DNA of 64,000 nucleotides from the NCBI GenBank assembly GCA_027625915.1, contig JANTQA010000026.1:620001-684000 (forward strand). The letters run 5' to 3'. Shown piece after piece: positions 47,351-64,000 of the stretch (position 1 is its first letter; every line of letters starts with the position of its first letter). The translations under genes and the position numbers were made by a program. Origin of the DNA: Anaeramoeba flamelloides (lineage: Eukaryota > Metamonada > Anaeramoebidae). The notes below the pieces were generated by a model. That model saw only the letters and a program-made list of their open reading frames with translations, had not been told where the DNA came from and did no database searches.

Positions 47351-48344
47351 ATATAATATTTTGAGAAGATAACACAGTTGAATTTAAAATTAGATCTTCA
47401 AAAGAAGTTATTTTGACTCAATTATTGAGTTTATTCTGTTGAAAAAATTGAGTAAATATTTTAACAATGACTTTTCTACTTTTTTGAAACTATATCCACG
47501 GTGACTGTTTTTTATTCACCAAATTCCCAGATAAAAAAACATTTTAAACTCTTTTTTGTAATTAGTTATTTATATCATGTGGGTTAATCCAGAATCTTGA
47601 TTTTATTTATAAAATAATTTCAAAATTATTCTTTAATGAGATTAAAGATTACTTAAAAATGAGAATAAGATCATCTTCATAAATTTGAACAAAAAACTCC
47701 TGGATTTAACTTTTCTAGTAATAAATAAGATATAAATATGATGAGAAATTGCAGTAGAGGATCAAATAGACATTTTTTTTTAAAGATCAAGATTTATAGG
47801 AAGAATATCCAAATATATTATTAACTAACTATTTGTGTTTTTATTTTATTTTTTTTCTAATTTCCAGAAATCGAACATAAAATAATATTGGCTTTGATGT
47901 AAATATTTAAAATTGAATTGAAATTGTTGATAAATAATCTAATAAAGACAAAAAAATTCAAAAATAAGCTACTGATACATTTTTTGCTTATTGATAAAAT
48001 AGTAATTAAAAAACTATTAATTTGGAACTAAAGAAAAAGTTACTTATTGAAATTTGAATTTAACAAGGTTAAACAATATCAAGAACTCTGTTTTTTTATT
48101 ATCATAAGATATTGATACAAAATAGATTTGTTTTGAAAAATGAAATTTCTAGAAATACTATAATTTTTCAAATTTAATTTCAATAGGTCAAAGAATATCG
48201 AAGATTTTAATAAACAGTGAATTTGTAAAAAAAAAAAAAAAGAAAAAAAAGGATAAAACAAAAAAATGATCTAATTTTTTTATTGGAAAAAAATAAAAAA
48301 TCCAATTTCTAACATTCAATATCTTATTATTCTTCAAAATAAAA
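47351..48344. other. Intergenic, no gene seen
   Basis: AT-rich with no coherent open frame. The stretch leads into the fold-back element at 48345. Confidence 0.5.
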
Positions 48345-49645
48345 ACTCTGGTAATTTCCAATAAACTGAAATTTCATTTTTTTTTTGATCAATTGAAACT
48401 ATTTATAAACGCTACAATTTACTCCCCATTTTAACGACCAATATTTAAATGATCGGGTAACTATTAACCATACCAATTGGGAAATTGGTTAAGTGTAACA
48501 AATATATCAATTTAAACACTTTTATAAAGATTTAAGATCAAATAATGTCTAATTTTCAATTTAAATAGATAAAATGACTGAAAATTAAAATCTAATTTAT
48601 AATGATTATCACTTATAATAATTCGACATTGATGAGATAAAATTTATTATTTTCAAGAAATATTTTTTTACATTTATGCAAAGTAGTGAAAAAAATACCA
48701 GATCACCAAAATAATCCCTTACAAGATTTTTAATTGTAAATATTGGGAAAATTGTTTAATAATTACAAATATTTAAAAACCAAATCCCTTTTTTAAGAAT
48801 CAAACTTTTTAAATTTATAACCCACCCACTTATTAGAATAATGACTAATTAAATTAACTGGTTCAAAGTAGCATCCAATCAATCAAAAAACAAGAATAAA
48901 AATTATCATTTTCCCAAACTCTAGTAAACTTTTATAAAACTTGATAATTTTTCAAAAATAGTTGATCGAATTATGATATCCAATAATTACTTGAATATTC
49001 TATAGAAACCTTACTTTAATAAACTTTAGATAGGTTTATTACTAGGTTCATAAAAAATTTGGTTATTTAGAAAAAGGATTTGATTTAAAATAAAAGAAAT
49101 TTATAACAATTTAACTAATATTCACAATTAACGATCTTGTCCGGGATTATTTTCATGTCCATTATTTTTTTCACTCGGAGAATAAGAGTTTTCTTTTATT
49201 TAGATCTTTCCTTTGAATAATTATATCAAAATTAACAATTATAATATTGTATAACTTTCCCACAATAATATATACACAACATAAATTAACTAATTTAAAG
49301 CAAATTCAAAAGAAACAAACACCCTTCTCAATCTAAAATGCTTTCAAATATTTTAAATTGATAAAAATGATTCGAATTTTAAAATCCAAATAAGTTTTTC
49401 GTTTTTTGTTTATTATTTCTATTTATTTTGAATATATGGCTTTATTTGATTTTAACCCTCTATAAAAGTGTTTAAGATTGATACATTTGTTACATTTAAT
49501 CAATTTCCCAATTAGGATGATTAATGGTTACTCGATCATTTAAAGATTGGTCTTTAAAATGTGAGAAATTGCAGCGTTTATTAATAGTTTCAATTGATCA
49601 AAAAAAAAATGGAATTTCATCATTTTGGAAATTTCTGGTGTTTTA
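48345..49645. repeat. Long fold-back element with about 200-bp inverted arms
   Basis: The left arm (about 48345-48550: TTTTTTTGATCAATTGAAAC, TTTAAATGATCGGGTAAC, ACCAATTGGGAAATTGG) is inverted at about 49440-49645 (GTTACTCGATCATTTAAAG, TTTCAATTGATCAAAAAAA). Identity is high by eye over about 190-200 bp. The 900-bp centre carries a second, smaller inverted repeat. No coding. The right arm ends about 160 bp before the alpha-kinase start, so it may contribute promoter sequence. Confidence 0.75.
48684..49178. repeat. Inner inverted repeat nested in the fold-back element
   Basis: Arms of about 80 bp: the left, 48684-48765, contains AATAATCCC then ACAAGATTTTTAATTG; the right, 49090-49178, contains CAATTAACGATCTTGTC and GGGATTATTTT. 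The arm motif TTAATTGTGAATATTA is shared with the 32-kb element, suggesting a related element inserted into the larger one, or one larger imperfect palindrome. Confidence 0.6.
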
Positions 49646-49803
49646 TGCTGTAAATAATTTGGAAAGTTTATTTTTAGTGTTACTCTTCCGAAATTTTTAA
49701 TTATTTCGTCTTTCGAACCGAAAATTAGATCATTTTTTTCATTTAGATTTTTGTGACGAGTTTTTAAGTTTTACAAGAACTCTAAAAGACCAACGACTAT
49801 TTG

Positions 49804-52533
49804 ATGTCCAGTAATGAAAATTATAGTTGGGGTGGTAGACTTAGCTCAGTTGAGGAACTTCTTAAAAATATTATGGATCATTCACTTAAACTCGGGACAA
49901 GCAGCAATTTGTCAACGAAAAGCACCTCATCTAATTCCGAATTTCAAAGCTATTCCATTTTGGTTGATAGTTCGGGAAATTCGTCTCCGTTTTCTTTGTC
50001 ATTATCTTCGCAAGAAGAAACGCCAAAAAAAGATCGGGCATTTTCGCAATCTACTTCTTCCAGTTCGTCACCACAATATTCAGATAACACTTTGAAAAAT
50101 TCGTCTTCAAATTCCTTTTCTTCTGTTGGAAGATCTCAAAGCATAAGCAGCAATGAAGATAATTCTTCAAACGATAATACAAAAAAAAAACTTTCTAAGA
50201 AAAAGAAAAAGAAAAAGAACAAGAAAAAACTGATAAAAAAACAAAAGAAACCGAAAAAAAGAATGAAAAATCCTAAAATTAGAATAAAAAAAAAAAAAAC
50301 GAACAACAACAATTCAAGCTCAAGTATAAATAAAAACGAACAGGAAAAGGAAAAGGAAAAGAAAAAGAAAAAGGAAAAACAAAAGAAAAACAAAAACAAA
50401 AGCAAACATAAAAACAAAAAAACAGACAATTATTCCAATTCCCATTCTGAATCTGAAAATCCGTTCGTTAATAACACACCACAAAAACGAGATTTATTTT
50501 TGAGTAGCAGTGATAGTGATCAAGAAAATAGGAATTCTTCGAACTTGAAAATTAAAAAAAATATCAACATAGTTTTTCTTTATTATGAAACAAAAAAAGA
50601 CAATAAAGGCATCTCGACAAAAGAACATTTAAAAAGAATTATTAAGGATTTTAAAAAACAAATTGAAAAGCTATATAACAAAATCGGCATTAAAGTTGTC
50701 TTAATTAAAAAAGCTGCTATTCATATTTTGCATTTTAATTCCAAAAAAAATAGACTTGAAAGTAAAGGAAATGTCAAAAGTGATCAAAATTGGGATACAG
50801 CATACTGGGAAGCACTGGAGCAAATTAACAATTTGAAGTGGGACTCTAATTTGAGATATTTGATCCAAATTTCAATTCCTTTTTTTTTCAATAACAAAAG
50901 TAAAATCAACCATTTTGAAAAATTAAAAAAAATAAATCTAAATAAAGCTATTTGGTGTTGTAGTGTTGATGAAAATGATGAAAAGAACGAAATTAATGAT
51001 AACATTGAATTGTATCAAAAAATATTCAATAAACAAATGAAAATTACAATTGAAATTATTAAAAGATCTACAAGTGAATTTTCTTTAGAAAAGACTTTCC
51101 AATTTTTACAGAACAATTATTTTTCAAAGAAGAATCGAAAAAAAAAAAAAAAAATCAAGAGGAGAGGAAAGAAGCACAAGAGTCATGTCAAACACAAAGA
51201 AAAGGAAAAAAATAAAGATTATTTGAAAAAACATAAGAAGAAAACAAAGAGAAATAACAATTCAAGCCCAAGTACAAGTGAAAAGGAACACGAAAAGGAA
51301 AAGGAAAAGGAAAAGGAAAAGAAAAACAAAAGGAAAAAGGAAAGGAAAAAAGAAAAGGAAAAAAAAAGGAAAAGGAAAAGGAAAAAGAAAAAAACAAGGA
51401 AACACACGCTGGATACAGATACAAACGAAAGCACACACAAAAGACACAATAAAGCAAGAAAGAAAAAAAGCAAAGGGATAACAAAGGAAATAAAGATTAA
51501 TGATACCATAATCAAAATTGATGAATCACACTGGACAAAATTTGTAAGTGCGAAAGTGTTAACTCTAGATCCTAGCATCTCATTAAGAAAACTCTATGAT
51601 ACAGTTTCAAATAAAGGATGGCTTGAACAAGAACGGGAGTTTCGTATTTATAAAAAGATATTTGCCAAGGGTTCCTTCCGCGACGTGTTTTTGATGATGG
51701 ATAAAAAAGGAACAATCTTTGTACTAAAGCTGTTCCGTGATCAGAACGAGACAGAAGAAATATTATTAAATAAATCAAAACAAGAGGTGTGCATTTCAGC
51801 CATTGCAAGGAATTATGCAAAAAGATTTTTAAGCAAAAGGCCGCCCCGATCAGTTGATTTTGTAATTCCCTTTGTACTTGATTTTCGGAATTTAAACCCA
51901 CAATTTGGCAGCCGCAATAACCGCCACAATAATGTCAATATCAAATATGCAAAATCAGAAATTTCAAATTTGCCATTAAATTCATTAATTTGCAATGGTG
52001 AAATATTCCTCCAGGGCACATTCAGACGATATACAAACAATTGGAATTATAAAAACACGCTTTACGCTGATAAAACAGTTTTTGCCTTTTCTCATTTCAC
52101 ATATGATCGCTCGAATGAAAAATTAATGATCGTTGATTTGCAAGGCGTTGGCAATATACTAACAGACCCAGCCATTCATAATAATATTAAAAAAAATATC
52201 AAAAAAAAAAAACAAGATCAAAAATTAATTTGGATGAATGATAACGATTTAAATTTGCCTGGGATTGTTGAATTTTTTAAAAGCCATGTTTGTTCAAAAA
52301 CTTGCAAAAAATTGAATTTAAAAGAAAACGAATATCAAAATATAAAACATAAAGAAAAAAAAAATACTAACTCTCGAAAAAAGTCTGATAAATATTACCA
52401 ATTAGTATGCTCAAACCATTTCTGCTCAAAAAGAGTTAAACTTAAGAAATTAGATTTTAATTACGATATGAATCAAATCTATTATTGTAAGAAATGTAAA
52501 AAAGAGAGAAAAAATAAAAATTATGAAAAATAA
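49804..52533 (+). CDS. VWA-like/alpha-kinase protein (VwkA type)
   Basis: Intronless, start at ATG 49804, 909 residues. Numbering from 49801: a Ser-rich N-terminus and Lys/Asn/Glu-rich linkers to about 250; a von Willebrand A-like segment about 253-442 (NINIVFLYYETKKDNKGIST, NWDTAYWEALEQI, LRYLIQISI) in which the metal-binding DxSxS motif is not recognisable; a second basic linker; an alpha-kinase domain about 580-845. Kinase signs are FAKGSFRDVFLM, FVLKLF (the ATP-contact Lys), FSHFTYDRSNEKLMIVDLQG, VGNILTDPAIH and GIVEFFKSHVCSKTC. The Gly pair of the usual GNLG loop reads DLNLPG. The C-terminus has further Cys/His pairs (CSNHFC, CKKCKK) that could bind zinc. Alpha-kinases such as Dictyostelium VwkA and MHCK phosphorylate myosin heavy chain and other helical substrates. 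The substrate here is unknown. Confidence 0.92.
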   Translation: MSSNENYSWGGRLSSVEELLKNIMDHSLKLGTSSNLSTKSTSSNSEFQSYSILVDSSGNSSPFSLSLSSQEETPKKDRAFSQSTSSSSSPQYSDNTLKNSSSNSFSSVGRSQSISSNEDNSSNDNTKKKLSKKKKKKKNKKKLIKKQKKPKKRMKNPKIRIKKKKTNNNNSSSSINKNEQEKEKEKKKKKEKQKKNKNKSKHKNKKTDNYSNSHSESENPFVNNTPQKRDLFLSSSDSDQENRNSSNLKIKKNINIVFLYYETKKDNKGISTKEHLKRIIKDFKKQIEKLYNKIGIKVVLIKKAAIHILHFNSKKNRLESKGNVKSDQNWDTAYWEALEQINNLKWDSNLRYLIQISIPFFFNNKSKINHFEKLKKINLNKAIWCCSVDENDEKNEINDNIELYQKIFNKQMKITIEIIKRSTSEFSLEKTFQFLQNNYFSKKNRKKKKKIKRRGKKHKSHVKHKEKEKNKDYLKKHKKKTKRNNNSSPSTSEKEHEKEKEKEKEKKNKRKKERKKEKEKKRKRKRKKKKTRKHTLDTDTNESTHKRHNKARKKKSKGITKEIKINDTIIKIDESHWTKFVSAKVLTLDPSISLRKLYDTVSNKGWLEQEREFRIYKKIFAKGSFRDVFLMMDKKGTIFVLKLFRDQNETEEILLNKSKQEVCISAIARNYAKRFLSKRPPRSVDFVIPFVLDFRNLNPQFGSRNNRHNNVNIKYAKSEISNLPLNSLICNGEIFLQGTFRRYTNNWNYKNTLYADKTVFAFSHFTYDRSNEKLMIVDLQGVGNILTDPAIHNNIKKNIKKKKQDQKLIWMNDNDLNLPGIVEFFKSHVCSKTCKKLNLKENEYQNIKHKEKKNTNSRKKSDKYYQLVCSNHFCSKRVKLKKLDFNYDMNQIYYCKKCKKERKNKNYEK

Positions 52534-53777
52534 GTTTTTTTTTTTTTTTCTTTTCTTAACTTGTTTTTTTTTCTTTCTTTCCCTTTTTTTTTTCTTTCTT
52601 TTCTTTATTATTATTATTATTAAATAATAATAAATAATTTTTACGAATAAATTGTAATTCAATTAATAAAAGTTAAAATAATTACATTTTTTATTGTTGA
52701 ATTACTCTTACTTTAAGATAATTTCGGTAAAAATATTTTTTTTGAGATTATTATTATTATTGAAAAAATTATTTCTCAACTATCCTTTTTTAGAAAACCA
52801 ATTTTTTAGATCCTGTTTCAAAATATTTTATATTTATACTTTCTATTTAATTCCTTATGATTCTTAAAAACACATCAAGAAAATGAAATAATTATAAAAA
52901 AATTAATTTCAAATCGTTAATCGAACTTTTAATTGGAGAGTTATTTGTTTTTTTATTCTTCACTATTTTTTTTTAAATCTCAATGAAATTGTTCTGGTTT
53001 CTCATTTGGGTATTAGTAATAGGTTCATTTGATTTAATGTTTCATAAAGATAAAGGAAATTTATTTTTTTTTTGTTTCATTGTATAAAAATATTTAAATA
53101 TGGATTATTTTAATAAAATGTTCGCAATTAAAAATAGATATTTTGAAGAAAAAACAAATTTCATTTATATCTTTCTATTACAACTCTAATATTTATTAAA
53201 GTATTATAAAAAAGAATTAATCTACTTTAATTTGGTAGAATCCCACCTTATAAATTTCAACAAAAAGATTTTCTACTTCATAAATTATTTTAGATCCTTT
53301 AAAAACAACTTTTAATAGATAAAAATAAAAAGGTAAAACAATTTTTTTCAAATAATAACATTATTAAAAAAAAATCATTGCGAAGATCATAAAATAATAT
53401 TTTTATTTTACTTTTAATATTAACACCTACAACATAAAATTCTAGGATTAAAATTAGTTATTATTGAAATTAAAATAATTCTAGGATTCCAAAGTTTTAA
53501 AAAATCTACAAATTTTGATTAGTTGAATAATAGTATTAAGTTTATCTCATCAATTAAAAATGATACTTGGTATTCATAAAAAACCCAACAATTTCAGAAA
53601 AAAATCTGCATTTTAAAATAAAATTTAAAGGTTGAATTATCAATATTCAGAAATGTAGATTATAAAACAACTGCTTAAATTTGTCTTGAAATATGAATTA
53701 ATCACTCAAAAATTCAACTGTTTGAAAAAAAATAAATAATTAACTTAATTTCTTCTGATAATTTATTTATGAAATCT

Positions 53778-53817
<40 letters not shown>

Positions 53818-54671
53818 ACAATATCTTAATAAAAAGGAAAAAAAAAAATAATCAGTATATATATTTTTTTATGTTAATGATTAATAAATCAACCCTTAAA
53901 ATTATAAATAAGAAAAAAAATAGCTACTATTGGGAGTATAAAATATCTTTATTAAAATACTGTTATACTATTGTTTAGGTTTTTTAATATTGATTTGGAA
54001 AAAGAATTAAAAAAAAATTCTAAAATGTTAATATTTATTTGTGATCCTTAGAAAAAAATGTAATAATTTATTTATTTTTCAATAATATTTATAATAGATT
54101 ATTTAAAGCCTGGTGAAAAAAGTTACACTGATATCATTTATCATTTAATTACAACTCACTTACATTGAGAACAATATAGTGTGATGATAATCCCTTAACT
54201 TCAAATTTTTTGTTTTCCCAAAATATCAATTCAATGATTATTACATTTGAATTTGCTTTATTAAACATTCGGAAAAAAAATTGACCATAAGAAAAAAAAT
54301 TGTCAAATCGATTTCAATTGTAAAATGGTAGTGAAAATGAAACTTTTTCAAATTTCTACATATTTTTCACTGATCAATGAAGATATATGTAACAAAAATT
54401 CCTTAAACTGGATTAATACCTGTTGTAAAAATCTTAAAGACCAATTTTACACTTAATGAAAAACCCTAGCAATATTAAAAAAATTGAAAAAATTCACTTT
54501 TTACAAATGTTCACAATTTATTTCTCATATTTTATAAATTGAAAAAACTTAAATTTTTGTTTTAGCTGTTTTTTGGTTCTATTTTAATTCCAATATCAAT
54601 CTAATTTCCTTAGTTTTTTGGTTTAAAAGAATAAAAAATGACATTAAGAAATATTTGGAAATAAGAACATT
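52534..54671. other. Intergenic with (TA)n tract
   Basis: Very AT-rich; (TA)n at about 53778-53813. No gene or RNA seen. Ends at the CACTA-ended array. Confidence 0.5.
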
Positions 54672-56786
54672 CACTACACTACAAGGAAAATTTAAATACC
54701 AAAAATTAAAGTTAGCCAAAACTATATATTGGATTTAAGTTATACTTCTTTTATAAATTATTTTTATAAAGTTATCATAATTTTATGTAATAAACAAAGG
54801 ATAGCTTTTAAACTCATGAAAATCTGAATACCCCTCTTTTCAAAAATACCGACTTTTGAAAAAAACACCTATTTTCAGGGTATTTTTATATTGGAAAAAG
54901 TTGAAATGAATTAATTTTTGATTGAAAATTAAGATTGAAAAAAGAATATATGTTAGAACAATTTGCAGAAAAAAACCGGGAACGTATATAAAAACTCAAA
55001 CAGGGAAAAAAATAAAATGATAAAAAATATTACAAAAACAGATAAAAAATCAGATTTTCAATTTAATTGAGCAATATCTTTTGATTGAAATATTTTGTAC
55101 TATTTTCAAATTGAAAAATATGTTTCCTTTTATACTATTAAAAAAATACTTGAAAATTATTTCTCTACTAAGTCAATTAAAAAATTCAAAAATTTTACAA
55201 TTAAAAATGAAAAAAATATTACTGAAAAATTTCATTTTTTTTTCAATTCCTATTAATATCTATTAAAGTTGTAAACCTCATTGAAAATTGTTATGTATAA
55301 TAATGTTTATTATATGAGTGTATTTCAAAAATACAAAATTTAGAGATTTTTTTGAAAAAATTTTCCTTGTACACTACAAGGAAAATTTAAATACCTAAAA
55401 TTAAAGTTAGCCAAAACTATACATTGGATTTCAGTTATACTTCTTTTATAAATTATTTTTTCAAAGTTATCATAATTTTATGTAATAAAAATAGGATAGC
55501 TATTAAACTCTTGAAAATCTGAATACCCCACTTTTCAAAAATACCGACTTTTTGAAAAAAACACCTATTTTCAGGGTATTTTTATATTGGAAAAAGTTGA
55601 AATGAATTAATTTTTGATTGAAAATTAAGATTGAAAAAAGAATATATGTTAAAGCAATTTGCAGAAAAAAACCGGGAACGTATATAAAAACTCAAACATG
55701 GAAAAAAATAAAATGATAAAAAATATTTCAAAAACAGATAAAAAATCAGATTTTCAATTTAATTGAGCAATATCTTTTGATTGAAATATTTTGTACTATT
55801 TTCAAATTGAAAAATATGTTTCCTTTTATACTATTAAAAAAAATACTTGAAAATTATTTCTCTACTAAGTCAATTAAAAAATTCAAAAATTTTACAATTA
55901 AAAATGAAAAAAATATTACTGAAAAATTTCATTTTTTTTTCAATTCCTATTAATATCTATTAAAGTTGTAAACCTCATTGAAAATTGTTATGTATAATAA
56001 TGTTTATTATATGAGTGTATTTCAAAAAATACAAAATTTAGAGATTTTTTTTGAAAAAATTTTCCTTGTACACTACAAGGAAAATTTAAATACCTAAAAT
56101 TAAAGTTAGCCAAAACTATACATTGGATTTCAGTTATACTTCTTTTATAAATTATTTTTTCAAAGTTATCATAATTTTATGTAATAAAAATAGGATAGCT
56201 ATTAAACTCTTGAAAATCTGAATACCCCACTTTTCAAAAATACCGACTTTTGAAAAAAACACCTATTTTCAGGGTATTTTTATATTGGAAAAAGTTGAAA
56301 TGAATTAATTTTTGATTGAAAATTAAGATTGAAAAAAGAATATATGTTAAAGCAATTTGCAGAAAAAAACCGGGAACGTATATAAAAACTCAAACATGGA
56401 AAAAAATAAAATGATAAAAAATATTTCAAAAACAGATAAAAAATCAGATTTTCAATTTAATTGAGCAATATCTTTTGATTGAAATATTTTGTACTATTTT
56501 CAAATTGAAAAATATGTTTCCTTTTATACTATTAAAAAAATACTTGAAAATTATTTCTCTACTAAGTCAATTAAAAAATTCAAAAATTTTACAATTAAAA
56601 ATGAAAAAAATATTACTGAAAAATTTCATTTTTTTTTTCAATTCCTATTAATATCTATTAAAGTTGTAAACCTCATTGAAAATTGTTATGTATAATAATG
56701 TTTATTATATGAGTGTATTTCAAAAATACAAAATTTAGAGATTTTTTTTTGAAAAAATTTTCCTTGTAGTGTAGTGTAGTGTAGTG
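54672..56786. mobile_element. Tandem array of three 700-bp CACTA-ended elements
   Basis: Three head-to-tail units start at CACTACAAGGAAAATTT, positions 54677, 55372 and 56071, with lengths of about 695, 699 and 701 bp. The last ends AAATTTTCCTTGTAGTG near 56771. The outer termini carry extra CACTA copies: two on the left (54672-54681) and four TAGTG on the right (56767-56786). Internal junctions read CCTTGTACACTACAAGG, three bases shorter than two intact ends would give. Units 2 and 3 share changes that unit 1 lacks, so they arose from a later duplication. The ends match CACTA (EnSpm) transposon termini. There is no transposase; a 61-68 residue open frame in each unit is likely chance. Confidence 0.8.
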
Positions 56787-57060
56787 TATTGTTTTACAAT
56801 AAAAACATGTTTGGCAATTTTATACTAGAGATTTAATGTTGAGTTCTATAAAGATTTTTACTTTCAATAATAACCCTTTATATATTTTAAGTTAACAAAT
56901 TCTTATGGTGATTGTTCTGAAATAATATTTTACTTTTACACATTTAAAAACTTAGACCTTTGAAGGAGTAAAATAAATAATTTACAAAGAGGTGTGGTCT
57001 TCACAGTTATGATCTAATATAGAACAGAAGTAATAAATACAAAAATTTCATTTTTTTTAA

Positions 57061-64000
<6,940 letters not shown>

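Noticed and set aside
51188-51578. Phe/Ser/Leu-rich minus-strand proteins inside the kinase gene
   Set aside because: Complement of the Lys/Glu repeats of the alpha-kinase linker.
55081-56695. Small proteins encoded in the 700-bp units
   Set aside because: The frame is not conserved between units and is Lys/Phe/Ile-rich, as expected from AT-rich DNA.
54672-56786. CRISPR-like or centromeric satellite array
   Set aside because: Only three 700-bp units, bounded by inverted CACTA-type ends; no spacers.

Overview
The window is extremely AT-rich eukaryotic DNA with poly-A/poly-T runs, (TA)n arrays and many small inverted repeats. Its genes are separated by long stretches with no recognisable coding. 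The gene set is secretory-pathway and cytoskeleton/signalling proteins of a free-living amoeboid protist: SEC23, coatomer zeta, OST4, a tandem Ras-GEF, a VWA/alpha-kinase, RCC1-BTB and ankyrin-BTB proteins, and a B-box/filamin/TLDc protein. The flavour (Asn runs, Glu/Lys repeats, RCC1-BTB, B-box-TLDc and Ras-GEF families) is closest to Anaeramoebae or Entamoeba/Dictyostelium-like amoebae. That assignment is an inference from gene families, not from a search. Confidently read genes end in TAA or TAG and TGG is used for Trp, so nothing points to an altered code.

Layout. 0-9 kb: a spliced coatomer zeta gene on the minus strand, three inverted-repeat elements and one faint reverse-transcriptase relic. 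9-12.7 kb: a spliced, signal-peptide-bearing, cysteine-rich multi-pass receptor. 15.4-19 kb: a large minus-strand protein that looks like an array of divergent PH-like modules. 21.8 kb: a 35-residue OST4. 24.2-25.1 kb: a decayed ankyrin/BTB gene. 26.0-26.3 kb: an unassigned spliced coding segment. 27.4-29.6 kb: a two-exon B-box/coiled-coil/filamin/TLDc gene. 32.4-32.9 kb: a small B-box gene whose 3' end lies inside a repeat arm. 35.6-39.1 kb: a protein with two complete Ras-GEF units. 43.3-45.2 kb: an RCC1-BTB gene with two in-frame stops. 49.8-52.5 kb: a VWA-like/alpha-kinase protein. 54.7-56.8 kb: three head-to-tail 700-bp copies of an element with CACTA-type ends. 57.1 kb to the right edge: SEC23, with an unusually long (about 4.6 kb) intron region and its C-terminal end outside the window.

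SEC23 (COPII coat), coatomer zeta (COPI coat) and OST4 (N-glycosylation) all act in ER/Golgi traffic. They are scattered among unrelated genes on both strands, so there is no operon-like logic. The Ras-GEF, alpha-kinase, RCC1-BTB and B-box proteins are typical of large signalling families in amoeboid protists. No self-contained novel system (defence cassette, CRISPR, biosynthetic cluster) was found. The most interesting material is structural: several families of inverted-repeat elements, a nested fold-back just upstream of the kinase gene, the CACTA-ended tandem array, and a recurrent GTTTG/GTTTA class of 5' splice sites beside ordinary GTAAx sites. Introns were placed by eye from reading frame, phase and homology. 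They are predictions.
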